This document shows, one piece after another, positions 11,750 to 24,645 of a DNA stretch of 64,000 bases (positions are counted from its first letter, which is position 1; every line of letters starts with the position of its first letter). The DNA is from Chaunax sp. Z400 (taxonomy: Eukaryota; Chordata; Actinopteri; Lophiiformes; Chaunacidae). The notes under the pieces are model-generated. The model was not told where the DNA came from and did no database searches. It was given only the letters and a program-made list of their open reading frames with translations. The DNA lies in assembly GCA_037577475.1 (NCBI GenBank), contig CM075189.1, positions 13,860,839 through 13,924,838 of the forward strand. Reading direction: 5' to 3'. The position numbers were made by a program, and so were the translations under genes.

Positions 11750-12429
11750 GGAACATCAGCATTCAAAGCATATTAAAGGCAGAGAAACACAAACATCACT
11801 ATGATGTACCAGCAACAAAACAGTTAAAAGAAAGCTACTGTTCAAATACAGGGAAAAAAAACCTCTTATTTTGGTGCAAGATGACAGGAAATAAAAGATC
11901 AATTTGTGTGTGACATAATAGATTTTAAACTCAGCCGTTTGGAAGGAGCACCACTGTTCTGGAGATGAGGTGATGAGGTTTCAATATAATGAGATGGTGG
12001 ACATTCCTATCAGCTGGTGAGTAAAAAGGTACAATGAATTCCAGCGTCACACCAGACCAAATGTGATTATATGTGTGATTTTTTTTTAAACATTTTAAAT
12101 AAACACCGAAAACAGGGCAGAAAACAGGCTCTAATTAATTGTGAATTCATCAATACTGAGTTGAAAAGTGTGAGGTTGCATTTACTCATTTACTCATTTA
12201 CATGTCCATTGACTTCTTGTCAACGTGGATGTTTATTTTTAACTATTGACCCAGAGGTAATAACGACCACCTCTGGGAATCACAACAAGAAAACCACATT
12301 GATGACAAGCTGAGCTGCTTTTTTTAATTAATTTTTTTTAATGACGAGTTAACATCCATACGGAGGAATAACACTTCACTTATTTATACAAACCACATAT
12401 TTATACTCTTATATTGGAATCCAGACCTG

Positions 12430-12632
12430 GGGTTTGCATGTTCTCCCTCATGTCTGCTTGGGTTCCCTCCGGGTTCCTCCTGCTTCCTCCCACAGTCCAA
12501 AAACAAGCACTATGGGTAAATTGGTGACTTTAAATTGTCCACAGGTGTGAATGGTTGTTTGTCTCTATATGCAGGCTACAGGCCCCGCAACCCTGCAGAG
12601 AATAAGCAGTTACAGAAAATGGATGGATGGAC
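12430..12632 (+). repeat. DANA/mermaid-like SINE, 5'-truncated
   Basis: Starts inside the element at 'gggtttgcatgttctccctc' and contains 'ttcctcccacagtccaaaaa' and 'aattggtgactttaaattgt', in the same order as the copy at 281-581. It ends 'acagaaaatggatggatgg', the usual short tandem tail. The tRNA-like head with A and B boxes is missing. Part of the region before the tail is also deleted compared with the first copy: the words corresponding to 'cagctgggataggctccagc' are shortened to 'gcaggctacaggccccgc'. The insertion could not be transcribed from its own promoter. Confidence 0.8.
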
Positions 12633-13619
12633 ATATTTATGCATTTTATAGATTTAAGGAATGATCTAATTTAAATAAATGTAAATGCAGCGTTGGGTCT
12701 GCAAAGAGAGGGTGGGAGGAGCTAACATAACCCCAGACTGTTCTTGTGTGTGAAGCGGTTTGCTGTTTTTCCTGGTCTCTGCATGGCGTTGTGAGGAAAA
12801 AGTTGCTAATGCCGAACAAACAGAAGATCGATGACTGCAGGCCAACTGACTGACATCACACAGGTGACACTGAGGACCAAAGACACACCTGCAGTTACTG
12901 CTGATGACCATGGGTGCCGCCAAAAGAGAGATCTTAGAGTTACTTCGACAATTTGGTGTCAGAAATTTGGAAACACTTTGGCAGGAAAACATTTTCCATA
13001 CATTCCCTCTGGAGTCCGATAGACTTCATACCTGCAGCCCCATGAGGGATCCAGCACTCGGAGCATTTTACTTATATTTTTCTGAGGTAGTTGGCTGGAT
13101 CTAGGTTCATGGAGTTCACGTATCCCCATTTGCATGCATAAAAACAACAGAATAAATGATTAATAAACGGAGAAATGTTGACTTTAGAAAGGCGTGAACA
13201 TTTCAAAACAACTGAACACACAAAGAACAGTTTCCAGCCTGCATCTTTGAACATGGACGCTAATCGCTATGAAGCAGCGTGTGATAGAGCCGTTGCAGCA
13301 CCAGAGCGAACTTGGCCTCCTGACAAGAGGACGGGGCTCCCTGCTGAGTTCATCTCAGCACGTCTCCATGACTATCTGTGAAACACTTAGTCTTCCACTC
13401 ACAATAACCCCGTCCTTCCCCTCGACGCCCTCGCTCCTTCCCTCATGCCTTGGTATGTAGCAGAGCTCTGAGGGAAGATGGAGTAGACGTACATAATCAG
13501 AGCCGGGCCTTTCCCTCCCCCGACTGCGTCTCCATCAAACCCGGCAAGACTGTCACCGCTATCCCCAGCTTGTGAACACCTTTCAAACATCAAAACTGAC
13601 CGAACGCAAGGAGTCGGTA

Positions 13620-13870
13620 CATTAAAAACAGCACATTGACAGTGCTGCGGGTTTGCAGCGCATTGGCTCGGGCTCTGACCTGACTCCACGCTGGGATGTG
13701 TTCACATTTGGATGTCTCTATCTGTGGAAAATTCAAGCCTTCCCCACCTCGGCCTCTTATCCGCACTCCCCCACTTCTTATAGTGCAAAGCTGGCAGCCA
13801 GGATGCATCAATCACTGCACACCAGGGGGATGACATCATTGCACATTGGCAGGGCTATCTAAGCAGCGAT
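13620..13870. promoter_or_regulatory. Candidate conserved non-coding block
   Basis: Repeat-free, balanced sequence rich in words such as 'gctgggatgtgttcacattt' and 'atgcatcaatcactgcacac'. Called on texture only. Confidence 0.15.
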
Positions 13871-14689
13871 AGGGAGATTTAAAAAAAAAATTTTTTTTAG
13901 GGCTAACAGAGATAAATAGAACTCCTCTTGGTTCCATCGTTCTCCGTGAGAACTTTGTCTTTATCAAGGCTCGCGGACGACAAGCCTGACTCGTGTCCTC
14001 AGCTTTTGGCCCTCTCTCCACTTTTTCTTCCCCATATTTGGCTCCCTGTCATTCGTTTTCATCAGCCGTGAGCTCTGTTGTTTGACATGCCCCGCACCTC
14101 GTGTCCGTTTCACGAGTCGGAATAAAATTTAATGACCCACGAGTGCAGAGTGATTTCTTCTATGCAACACAATCTTGGAAGACCCACCGAGATGATCAAT
14201 CAATACTCCTTTAGAAATAGTCCGCAAATGTTACCCAGCGTCATCACACACTCATCATCCAGACCTTAACATTTCACTTAGAGGCTTTTGGATTTATTGA
14301 GGAAGAATGAAAAATAACAAGTTTATCATTTGCTGCAATGTAGTGAAATGTTTAAACAGGCTGAAATGTTCAGATACGTTGATGCAGGCTGTTGTGAAGC
14401 GTCAACCTGAACTACATAAAACTACTTTAAATGCCCTGTGATTTTTGTTATGTGCATTGTTTGATTATATATGACTTTTTCATATTGTGTAAAGTCTCTG
14501 CAGTTGAGCATAGGGACATTGACCTGAACTATTTCTAATATAGTTAATCTAAAGGAGTATTATGACGCACCTCCGGTCCTGAGCACTCTTATAGGAGCAT
14601 GACTGACAGAGGAGAAACTGATACGGGAGAGATGGGGGAGAAAATCTGGTTCTGCTTTCGCCCCTCGTCTCTCTTTTGGCCTGTGAGAG

Positions 14690-14900
14690 CCAATAAATCC
14701 CACATCCAGAGCTATTAGATTGACAGAGCTGAGCGCCGTTTGATGTTCAGATGTCTGAGAACAGCCTGCACATTCCAGGGGCCAAATGCAGCTTGGCTGT
14801 CATCAGCAGGCCTACTTTTGGACGTCGTTGGCATGCATGTCAATTATCCATGCCTTTGACAATTAAGCGTCCCAGATAATGCTTATCTGTCCACCTTTTC
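14690..14900. promoter_or_regulatory. Candidate enhancer: paired homeodomain cores and GATA pair
   Basis: TGTCAATTA (14839-14847) and TTGACAATTA (14856-14865) are two close homeodomain-type ATTA cores with TALE-like TGTCA/TTGACA halves. They are followed by AGATAA-TGC-TTATCT (14874-14888), an inverted pair of GATA sites with a 3-base spacer. The block is repeat-free and complex for about 200 bp, ending in 'ccaccttttcacctgcaccc', which includes an E-box CACCTG. Such packing is typical of developmental enhancers, but short motifs also occur by chance. Confidence 0.3.
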
Positions 14901-16518
14901 ACCTGCACCCAAACTCTGCAAGGCTGCACTATCAACACGGTGAAGATACCATTACAGGATGCCTCAATCTTGCACTCAATCTTCCAAAGTTGTTGGAAAT
15001 GCATCTATGAGATAAATCTTGAAGAAAAACAAAACTGTGCTGTCTTGCCTTATAAGCAAGATTAGTTAATAAAAGCAGAAATGAATCAGAAATTCCAACA
15101 AGACTCGTTTTCAAAATGCACTTTTGGCTGTTCATAGAAAAGCAATACAGAAATTCTACATGACAAAGAGGTTAAACAAAACATAGGAAGTTTTCTAATT
15201 TGGAAAAACAATGAAGAAAAGATAAATCCTTTTAAGATAACCTGTGAGAGCAACAATGATTTAAAACGCTTAATGTAATCTTTGATAAAGGAAAGCGCAA
15301 CTAGAATAAATCTGCAGGCAATGATAGTTAACATTATTGTGCATAAAACATATATCATTATGTCCCGTAAAAAGGAGAGAAAAGACGCCATGTCCTCGAA
15401 AGTGGGACGTTTAATTCTCTGCTCCTAACTTATTGTCCGAGCTGGACAGCACTCAGGATAATAAATTACCCTCTAAAGTACACCGTTGAGGTTTTAAGCG
15501 CAGGGAAAAGGGCCAAGGGAAAAGGGAAAATTGTGCGCCTCGCTGACCTACAAACTCTTAACCCCTGGCCTGAGTCCGGGGTGCCTCCCTGAGAGCTCTC
15601 AAAAAGGCCCGAGTCAAACATCACATTTGGACTTTGTCTCTGCGACCTTTACGCGTGCTGTCAGTCCAGGTGCTCCCTATTCCCCTCTAGTTCTATACAC
15701 CTGGGGGAGGAAAGGAGGGAGACAGGGGGAGAGATGAGAGCTACCGAGGATGGATAGTCTTGGTGATTAAAATTAAACACACCCCCCAGGAATTTCTCTC
15801 TGATTCTCATTCTCCGCTTTACATTTTTTCCTCCCTTTCGTCCTCTCTCCTCTGCATGCATGCAAAGACGGGAGAGGTAGTGAACGAGTGAGAGACATGT
15901 TGACAAGAGGGTGCTAAGTGGACTTGAGTTATGGGCAGTTGGGCGATGTGTTTGTTTAACCATCTGGTAGCGACTCCCTCTGTTTTGTGATGGAGTGCCT
16001 GTGGAGGGAAGGAGTCCAGTCCCAATATGGATGAATACGTAGACACACACTGTTGATTCGAACAGAGTCAAGCTAGAGGAAAGCAGCCGGGATGAAAGAT
16101 GCATGAATGAGCTCATTCCCAAATTACTATGCATTTAGGAAAAAAAAAAAGGAAGACTTTAATTCCCTTAAAAAAAAAACAAGAATCCGTCAGAATCCCC
16201 CAAATCAAAGTTGTTCTACGTCAGTTTAAGATATTCTCTAAGAAACATATTTTGTTTGCATTTTGTGTTGTTTTTTTTCAGTGCTTTTTCTCCATAATTT
16301 TTTAAATGTTAGATTTTGCGAGAATAGAATTAATTGCTTTTAAAGGATAATAAAACACATCAGCAGAGAATGAGATCACAACTACAGAACAGGGAAGTGT
16401 CATTTTGTTCTGATTTCGTCAACCCCTGTAGACAAAAGTGGGAGTGTTTTCACCACCTCGTGTTTTAAAGCTCTTGATGTGCATTGGTCGAGAGGTGAGT
16501 GAAAGACGTTCAATACGT

Positions 16519-16740
16519 TTTTATCTCCATGAAGGAGGTCATGTTTCTTCTGGCGTTGGATTGTTTGTCTGTTGGCAGGATTACGCAGAAAGCTATAAAC
16601 TGATTTTGATAAAATTTCTTTGGACAGGTTGGGTATGACCCAAGGAACAATCCATTAGATTTTAATGGTGACCTGAATCATCATGCTGCAAGCTTTTTGC
16701 AGCTTTTTGATTTTGCAGGAACTATATTGAAATGTCTTTG
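16519..16740 (+). repeat. Dispersed repeat family A, plus copy
   Basis: Contains 'ccatgaaggaggtcatg', 'ggcaggattacgcagaaagc' and 'ccattagattttaatggtga' in the same order as the copy at 5998-6305. It stops after 'gcaggaactatattgaaat'. The frame at 16438-16638 runs into this repeat and is not a gene. Confidence 0.7.
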
Positions 16741-16915
16741 TTGTTGGTCTCGTTTGCTTTTCTAAGTCATGTAGAGGCATCGATATTAAATTCAGACTAA
16801 CTCATTACCAGCTAAAATCTCATTTTACTACGTTTAAGAAAGATGTCAACACAAGAGGCCCCCCTTTCAGACCAGAGGCATACACAGATAAATGCACACA
16901 AACACTCTGCTATCT

Positions 16916-16938
16916 GCACACACACACACACACACACC
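16916..16938. repeat. (CA)n microsatellite
   Basis: About eleven CA units, uninterrupted. Confidence 0.9.
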
Positions 16939-18539
16939 GAGTCAAATAACATGCCAGATCCCAGTTATCATTTTCTGTGTTTTCTTATTATTTAATCAGG
17001 TGCAGTGGAGACTTTGTGAAGTTGGACTTCTTCTCGTATGTAAGGCTTCGTTCATCTTTACCAATTACACGTGTGCTGGCAGTAACCAAATTAGGTGCCT
17101 CTTATTGCAGCGGTGACATGGAGTTCTGAAGTAATTACTCTGCCTTTTAATAACGCACCCAGCAAATTCACTTTTTAATCTCAGCATCCTGAATTATTCA
17201 GCAGCTGTTTCTCCCTTCTAGCCAAACACCCGTTGCTACTAGACAGGCATGAAATGTTTTCTGACACAACAGCATCGCCCATGAATGTTCAAAAACCAAT
17301 ACATTTAAATAAATTCAGACCAGTCCTCAAAATGTACAGAAAATAAACTTAACTGTCGATATGGTTGTAAATGAATCACAGTATCTGTCTATCCATCCAT
17401 CTATCTATGCTCTGTTTTTCTGAATTAATGCAATATCTGCAAATCCCAAGAGAAGCTCATTCATTTGAGAGCTCGATTTCATGGAAGCAAACATGTCCCA
17501 CCTGGTATTTTAATGGACAGTTCACCACCAAGCCCTAAATAAATATCATATCATCTCATCTGTAAGGTCTGCCCTCTGTCTAAAGTCATGGAACTACATG
17601 GTGCTTCCCTTTTGCTACTCAAACAGACAAAAGTGCTTTTGAAAAACTGAGCAGGAGTTAAGAGAATCCACCTTGTGAGCTGTGGGAAATATATTTTCTG
17701 TCTGTATCGCTGCACAGAAGGAAGCATGAATCTACTCATGCATGAAACGCTAGCTAATGTTGCATGGTCAGCCGAGGAGGTCGCCACAAATGTTTACATC
17801 CGGCCATATCTGTGTAGTGATATGGTGTAGAAGGGTGCAAAGAAAATAGTTCCTCCACAAAATTATGAATTACTTTAAGTAATGGGTTTATGAGCGCCAC
17901 AAGCAAAGTGCCATCAGTTCCATTATATCCATCTCAACAGCTGATATCTCCAAACCTGCCAACTCACATCAAAACAATCAAGGAATAAATTCTACAGGGG
18001 GATAAATATGTATTTTTGAATTTTTGGGTGAATTTTATCCTTGACAGATGTTCATAGCAGGAAGTCCAAGACTATTATTTTGCTGGTTTTAAGAAATGGT
18101 TCTGTGAGCATGTTTTCCTGCTAGACGTCCACCACAGTGATGCTGTGACACTGAGAGACTCGTAAACACCATCTAATTTAATGTATTTTGTGCCAAAAGG
18201 AAATACAAAACAGGCCAGCGAATAGAACCTTCTAAATGTTTCCCCTTTCACTTCTCAGAAACACCACATTGACACAAAAGCTAATATAAAAAAACAAAAA
18301 AACAACAACAACAAAAAACTGTATCACACCTACAGAGAGAGAAGCAGCAAGTTAGTGTTGGCAATCACAGAGCATCGACCCTCGGTAAAGTCCGAGAGTT
18401 TCGATCGATGAAAGTCATTCTCCAACGGGGGCGAGATTGAAGTTGAAAATCCTGATTTTTTCTTCTTTTTTTTTTTTTGCTTTAGCACCTCATTCTGTTT
18501 TCACCTCCTCCATCTTGGAGAAATGTCAGGAGAACAATA

Positions 18540-18830
18540 AATGTATAAAAGGTCAGTGGCGTACTAACAGACCCTTCCAAGCTTTCAGTACATTTGCTGT
18601 TGGCTATAGCTGAGGCGTCTGGGCAGCGGCGCTGACATTTGGTTTGTTTTTACACCATGTTGAATCTCACATAGTTGTAGCTCCTAATAATGTCAGAGGG
18701 AAAGATCTCGGGGCAGCTTGGCTTTGTTTATTGCTACCGTGCAGGAACAGAAATTGCGCTATGACTCATATCACAAGACATGAGGTAATGCTTTTAAAGT
18801 TTTGGGGAATACCTTTCTTGGTTTGATTTT
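18540..18830. promoter_or_regulatory. Candidate conserved non-coding block with Fox and AP-1 sites
   Basis: About 290 bp of complex sequence without repeats. It includes 'tttgtttattgc' (18723-18734, Fox-like) and a perfect AP-1 heptamer TGACTCA (18762-18768). The texture differs from the A/T-run-rich flanks. Conservation is not testable here. Confidence 0.25.
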
Positions 18831-19339
18831 TTAATGTTTGATTGGTGCACATTTACACAGAGATGCATGTAAGTCAACATTCCAGATGTCTGGTGGTCTG
18901 CTTTTGTAAAGAGTAGAGACAGAAGGTGCTGAGTTTCAGTGAGAAGGAAGTTGTTGCTGCACAACATCAGCTAATTATTTCACAAATTCTTAAGATGAAA
19001 TCGGTTGGGATTGATGTGTGTTTGGACGCAGATTCAAGTCTGCACATGAATGCATCCATGTGGTGAGCAGTAAAAAAAAAAAAAAAGGTCTTCTGTAATT
19101 TATCACTCCTACTGTGACCATATGAAGACATCAAACCCTACTGAGGCTGCAAACCCCAAACTCATGATGATGTTCAAAAAGAAAGAAAGAAAGACAGCTA
19201 AGACCCATAATGACAGATTAGATGATGTACACATCCATCCCTTTGAGCTCGTCACACTCCATAAATTTCGCTAAAGTTATGTTTTCACATGCAACCCCTC
19301 CACTCTCCCGCTGCTTTTTCCTTTGGTCTGTTTCCGCAT

Positions 19340-19810
19340 CACCCTGAAAGTCAAAATGAGGAGTCAGGCACACAGAATTTCCAACTCAGACACATGTAAT
19401 TCAGATCTAAGACTATCTTTGCTCCTTTGCTTTACCAGCAGATCAAGTGACTCCATCAAACTACAGTGCAGGTTAATAAAGTTTGAGCTGCAGCGTGGAA
19501 ATTGTCAATTCGCCTTGGCTGGGTGCTCTGGAGGTGCAGGGCGGGGGGGAAACACATTCGGGTGACTCAATTGACACTCCTTCCAGGTCAGAGGTTAATG
19601 AATGATTATTTCTCTCTCCCAGCAGGCATTGCCCACTCTCCCGTGGCTGGGAGGGTGAAAGAAACTCAATTTAGGCTAGATAAATCCCATGGAGATAATT
19701 TGCCGTGATTTAATCAGCTCTGAACTGATTGCTGTGGACAAGGCAAACATAACCAAGAGGAATTGGTTTATTGATCCTCCCAATAAACACAATGACTTGC
19801 AAAGGATTCA
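19340..19810. promoter_or_regulatory. Candidate conserved non-coding block
   Basis: About 470 bp of repeat-free, compositionally even sequence. It has 'ctagataaatcccatggaga', GATAA cores, and the inverted pair AATCAG (19712-19717) and CTGATT (19725-19730) with a 7-base spacer. Several ATTA/TAAT cores follow, such as 'aggttaatgaatgattattt'. Open frames here (19323-19708) have no recognisable product. Confidence 0.27.
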
Positions 19811-22059
19811 GTGGGTGTTAATCCATCAAAAGTAGTTTAACGGCTGGTGATTACTGCACATTATGGGTGGAGGACCACTGAATGGAATGCACTGAATGGA
19901 AGATAAAACCACTGATCTAAATAATTCTGTTAATTTATTCTAAAAAATAAAAGTGCTTTTAATGTGGTTTTCTTTTTACCCCAGTGATGCAACAGCTTTG
20001 AAACACATTATTGTGTGAAACTGTCTGTGTGCGTGACCTGAACTCAAATCACTCCTCCCGACTCCTGACCCAGAACTCCGCTCACGGAAAACTGCCAAAG
20101 CAAAATGAGAGGAGCGACAGAGTTCAGGATAGATTTGATTTCACTCCGGGCCCAGGTGTGGACTTTGTACTTGCCACGAACCGTACCGAAGGACCGGTCT
20201 TCCCATCCAGAGCCGTGTTATTTATACCCGCCTTTGGAGGCTGCGTGACAATGGAATTGCTAACACCTAAATCAGACCTGCACAGGAAGGTGTGTCCGCA
20301 TTACGACTGCGTGCAAAGCTGACGCCTAAAAGGGAAAAAGTGTGTATTTTGTTACAGGCATGATAGGATTTAGTGCACACAGTAACACATTTGTTAATAA
20401 TGCACAGCTTTGCAAAGTCCTGGTTTTACGCTCACACTGTTTGAAACCTGCTTTCATAACGTTGGCACTAGAGAACACAAGAGTCATGCGCTGACTTATG
20501 CTGAACCTATAAGACAGTGATGTCTGTGGACTCACGGTCATGCTAGGAGGTAGTAGCCTGATGCTATGTGATTCTGACAGGGTGAATCTTTCCTTCCAGG
20601 ACGTATCCAGTGCTTTTCATTTCTCTCATAGTTCTAATATATAGAATGCAAACTGCTGAAACTGAGAACAGGCAGCTTTGAAGAAGGTAAGAACTCGTCT
20701 TCTGCTAATCTGGCCTTGTTTACACTCAAAGTTTGTTCTCAGATCCTGTGTTTTCTTTAATCGTACTGACTCACTTACATTTCATTGATTTAAGTTTGTG
20801 GAGTAGTTTTTATCCAAAAGAACTTTTAAAGGTGCTTAATTCTTTGCTGAAGACGGAGAAGTTTTTTCCTTTACGTTTTCAAAAAGTTCTGCATTCGACA
20901 CGATCCCTGTACACACAGAACCGCAACAACGACAGAAAATGCTGTAGTGTGTCGGCCAAGGCAGGAGCTGGTGGGGTAACTTTTCAAAATCAACATTACA
21001 GAATAATCTAATCTCAATCTAATCTAAATAATCTAAATCTAATCAAATCTACATTGGAGGAGTGTTAATAAACTCAACAGAGTCTGCAGCACAAACAAAA
21101 CCAGACAGTGTGATTCTGGCCATAGTGGACTGTCTGCTGTCTGAATATGTGATCAAGGATGGCAGGAACCGTAATAGGCATGCACGAAGCAGGGCTGTGT
21201 CATCATCGCTTTCAGTGGAGTTGCGTTGGTTGAGATTTATTGCACCACTATGTTTAATAGTCAGGTACAGGGATTAGTCAGAGGAAGGCAAATCAATGGA
21301 CTTCTGAACACAATGATGTACTTTTCAACATGACTGACTGCTGTTTCCTGATGTGGCAACTCCTCATCACCTGGCAACTGACTGGTCTAATGGAAAAATA
21401 TTTGCAAAAACTGGAAGAGGCAGAGACAAGGAATCAGTGTAGAGCGGTTCCAAATGCATTAAATCTGGTGCAGCTTTCCAAAAAATTGGTGAAAACATTT
21501 CAGTCACAGTAGTTGTTTTATTTCCAAAAACAGTTTGTTACAGATTTATAGGTAAAATAAATGTCTTTTTTCTTTTCTTTTTAATCAATATATAGTCCAT
21601 CAATAAAATTGCACACTTTGGCAAACACTAAGGGTTGGATTTGACCCAGATTAATTTTGATTTCTTCAGCAATATTATTTTGAGTGTTTTACAGGGACAA
21701 TTGTAATCTCACAAAAATTGGATCCATATTTGCTGTATAAAAATATCATATAAGTTATTGTTTTAGTTTTTTATTGTCTAAAAACAAGATGAGTGGTTAT
21801 AATAGGTGTTTAGTATATCACTGTAAATGTTATCTGCATGTGTTCATTAAATCACTGATTAGTTCAGTAAGTTTTGGAGCTAATTTAACCACATTTACGT
21901 TCCACCCTCTCCAAATTTTTGTGCAGCAGCTCAAACATTTGTCTGAACCGGCGCGGGGGGACTTCATTTCTCACGTTGGCGGTGGACAGTTGTCCTTTGG
22001 GTTAATGGCTCACTGAAGACCTGAATCAAACCCAGATGAAAGCGACCTAAAGGGCCCTC

Positions 22060-22570
22060 ATTTTTCCTCATTAATCATCCTTGTTTTCTTTAAAGTGATC
22101 TTTTCACCCTGTTTTTAAGTACCTGTCTGTTCTCTGGAAAAGAGCTCGTCCAGGGTCCAAGGGGCCAAATGGAGGCCTGTCCGATCCCCGTTCCCTCCTC
22201 CCAAGCAGTCCCAGGAGCTCTGAATAAGGCCCCCAGGTTTAATGGCTTTTGTAATGGCAAATTATAAGCCGCTACAAGGGTAAGATTAATTGAAGGGTGG
22301 TCTCAGGCCGCTGGCTCGGGCTACAGGGTAACCTGAGACTTTAGCGTTGCGCTACAAAATGTGGACGTCTGTCTTGTCGACCAAAGGCATCAGACATTCA
22401 TGAACTCTTGTGACATGCCGTTTTACCGAGACCTATATTTTGGTTGCCCGGAGGGGCCATCTGACTTTAAAGGCACCATTATCATTTGTAAAATTAACCA
22501 ATTGTTTTGTCAGATTTTTCAGCACCACCATCATTCCTGTGCTAATAGATTTGCTATGAGTCAGTGACCA
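22060..22570. promoter_or_regulatory. Candidate conserved non-coding block
   Basis: Complex sequence with 'aggtttaatggcttttgtaa', 'tggcaaattataagccgc' and 'caccattatcatttgtaaaa', several homeodomain-type TAAT/ATTA cores, and no repeats. Called on texture and motif density only. Confidence 0.22.
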
Positions 22571-24429
22571 CTTACTTCACTCCCAGGATATGCGGTTACA
22601 ATGCTCAGTATTATAATTCGCCCCTGGAAAACACAAAACTGAACATCCAAATCATCGCTATTACAGTAAGAGTAGTGATTTAGATTGCAATGTATGAGGG
22701 GGTAAAAGGAAAGCAACTACAGGCTCAATTTGTCAAAATAACCGCAACGGGTCCCGAGACCGTTCTCATTAGTCTCAACGGGATATGAAACACAGCTCAT
22801 GTTTGGAGTGAAGCAACAAAGAGACCAAAGCTGGGACATTTAAGTAGATAATGATTCCCAACACTATAGACTCGCAGCAGTGCACGACTCTCATATTTTC
22901 CTTCTTTTTGTTTTTTCCTCTTGTTTTTTTTCTAAGACAAATACTTCCAAAAGACCACAAGTTAATGAGTTTATTATCTTTCACCAAGTTCTAATTAGGA
23001 AATAAAATGCCATGGTAACTGTGGTGTTAATTCAATAATAACACTGTAAGTCACATTATCACATGTTTGCTATTACAAAATGGACTTTACTCTATAAAAA
23101 GCTACCAAACAGACTGATGAGCTCTCTGCCAAAACACTCAGAGCTCTTTGTCTCTTTATTTTTCTCTCATTGTCGAGAGGATTTTAGCTCCTATACCGTA
23201 AATATACTTGTCATTTCATTGGTTGTGATCTTTAAAAGCATCAGATTTTGCGCCACAGTGCTATGCGTTTGAGAAAAAAAAAGCTATTCTAGTGTGTTTG
23301 TGTTGTCGTCATGTTTACATGAAGGCTTTCAAAGCTTACAGAATAAGAGAGAAATTGCATACAGCCATTTGTTGAGTGAGAGAAAATGTTCATTTGTCAG
23401 TCTTGTGGTAAGTGAAGCTAATGAATTGCCTCAAGCTGAACATGAAAGGTGAACCTCGCTACACGATGGCCACTAAAACAGTGTGAGCTTCACCTTTTTC
23501 ACACCTCTGCACCAAGCTCTCCTCCGTCAAAGCGAGAGGATGGGGAGGACGTAACGGACCGACAGCTCGGATGAAATCTGTCCACGTGGACCATAGTGTG
23601 CTCTTTGATAAACACGACAGTGGAGTCTTGGCAGTGTTTGCCTCCGAACAGCATTTGACCTCTTCCAAGAATGCAATGGAACAGGAGGCAGAAAAGAAAG
23701 AAAAAAAAACAGAGAAAGAAATGCAAACGAAATGGGAGGCCCAAGCACCCCGCTCATATCTCATCTCTATTAACGGGTTTACGGGTGACCCCAGGGATCC
23801 TCGTAAAAGTTTACGTGGAGGTTTCAGTTAGAGTTCCCTTTAAAAGAATGAAAGAAATTGGTTGGTTTATGGTTAGCCTTCAGAATTTTATGGCATGTTT
23901 TACTTAAGTTCCCATTTTTACAGATCCTGGTTCCAATTAGCGGAGCAGCAGTGCACGAGGCTAAACTGAGCTCCTCTCTCCTCTTAGGGTAAAACAACAA
24001 CAAAAAAAAAATATGAAGGGGCTCTTAATTGACTGTTGATCTCAGAGGACACATTCAGGTCAAGTGCAGAGGCGTGGAGAGAGGGCTGGAGGATCAATGT
24101 TACGGAAGAGCTGCTGCCACTTTAGCAACACTGGGGGACTAAAAGTGGAGGAAATGTAGAGCAACAGAAAAACAGATCTCCTTGAATGCAGACTCCGCTG
24201 TAACTGGCAGCCATTCCTCCATCCAGCCCAGACAATGGTCAGGAAACTGATAGAGGACATGGAATTTTTAAGCGCTTTTTGCCAGTGCATGGGTGGAGAA
24301 GAAGCCTGCTCGTAAAAAAGTTTTTTTCTGCTATGTTACATAAATGAACTGCTGTTTGGTCGTTCGTGTATTTCAACTGGAACTAATTCATGCATGCTAA
24401 GGTATGCTTTAATTTACCCTACTGTACTC

Positions 24430-24645
24430 CATCCATCCATCCATCCATCCATCCGGGCAGCTGTGGCTCAGGTGGTGGGAGCGGCCGTCAACTCATCGGA
24501 AGGTAGGTGGCTCGATCCCCGGGCCCTGCAGTCTACAAGTATCCCTGAACCCTAATCTGCTCATCCCAGCCTGGATAAACAGGGAGGGTTGCATCAGGAA
24601 GGGCATCCGGCTGTATCTCGTCTGACATCATGCAAAAGCCAGGGA
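24430..24645 (+). repeat. tRNA-derived SINE preceded by (CCAT)n
   Basis: (CCAT)n at 24430-24455 is followed by a tRNA-like head: 'gctgtggctcaggtggtggg' (A-box-like, near 24460-24479) and 'ggctcgatcccc' (B-box-like, near 24509-24520), about 45 bases apart. The body includes 'tcatcggaaggtaggtggct' and ends near 'caggaagggcatccggctgt'. These words match an abundant percomorph SINE whose head reads like 'agctcagtggttgagc...ggttcgatcccc', quoted from memory. The first base of the B-box region deviates from consensus, so it is probably not transcribed. It is a different family from the SINEs at 281 and 12430. Confidence 0.75.

Larger units (their letters stand above)
9129..12429. other. Non-coding DNA with small simple repeats
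   Basis: No gene is supported. Simple repeats are (CAAA)n at 10895-10920 and (CA)13 at 11723-11749, with an A13 run at 10969-10981. Segments around 9640-10100 and 11440-11660 are of higher complexity but show no feature I can name. Confidence 0.5.
12633..16518. other. Non-coding DNA, includes candidate regulatory blocks
   Basis: Multiple overlapping short frames in all phases (12666-13862) show no domain. Apart from the two candidate blocks listed separately and an A/T palindrome at 13878-13898, I see nothing to name. Confidence 0.45.
16741..24429. other. Non-coding DNA, includes three candidate regulatory blocks
   Basis: No gene is supported. Simple repeats: (CA)n at 16916-16938, an A-rich stretch at 18288-18319, and a run of about 15 A at 19072-19086. 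A short array of 'aatct/ctaaat' words lies at 21005-21055. Candidate regulatory blocks at 18540-18830, 19340-19810 and 22060-22570 are listed separately. Confidence 0.45.
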
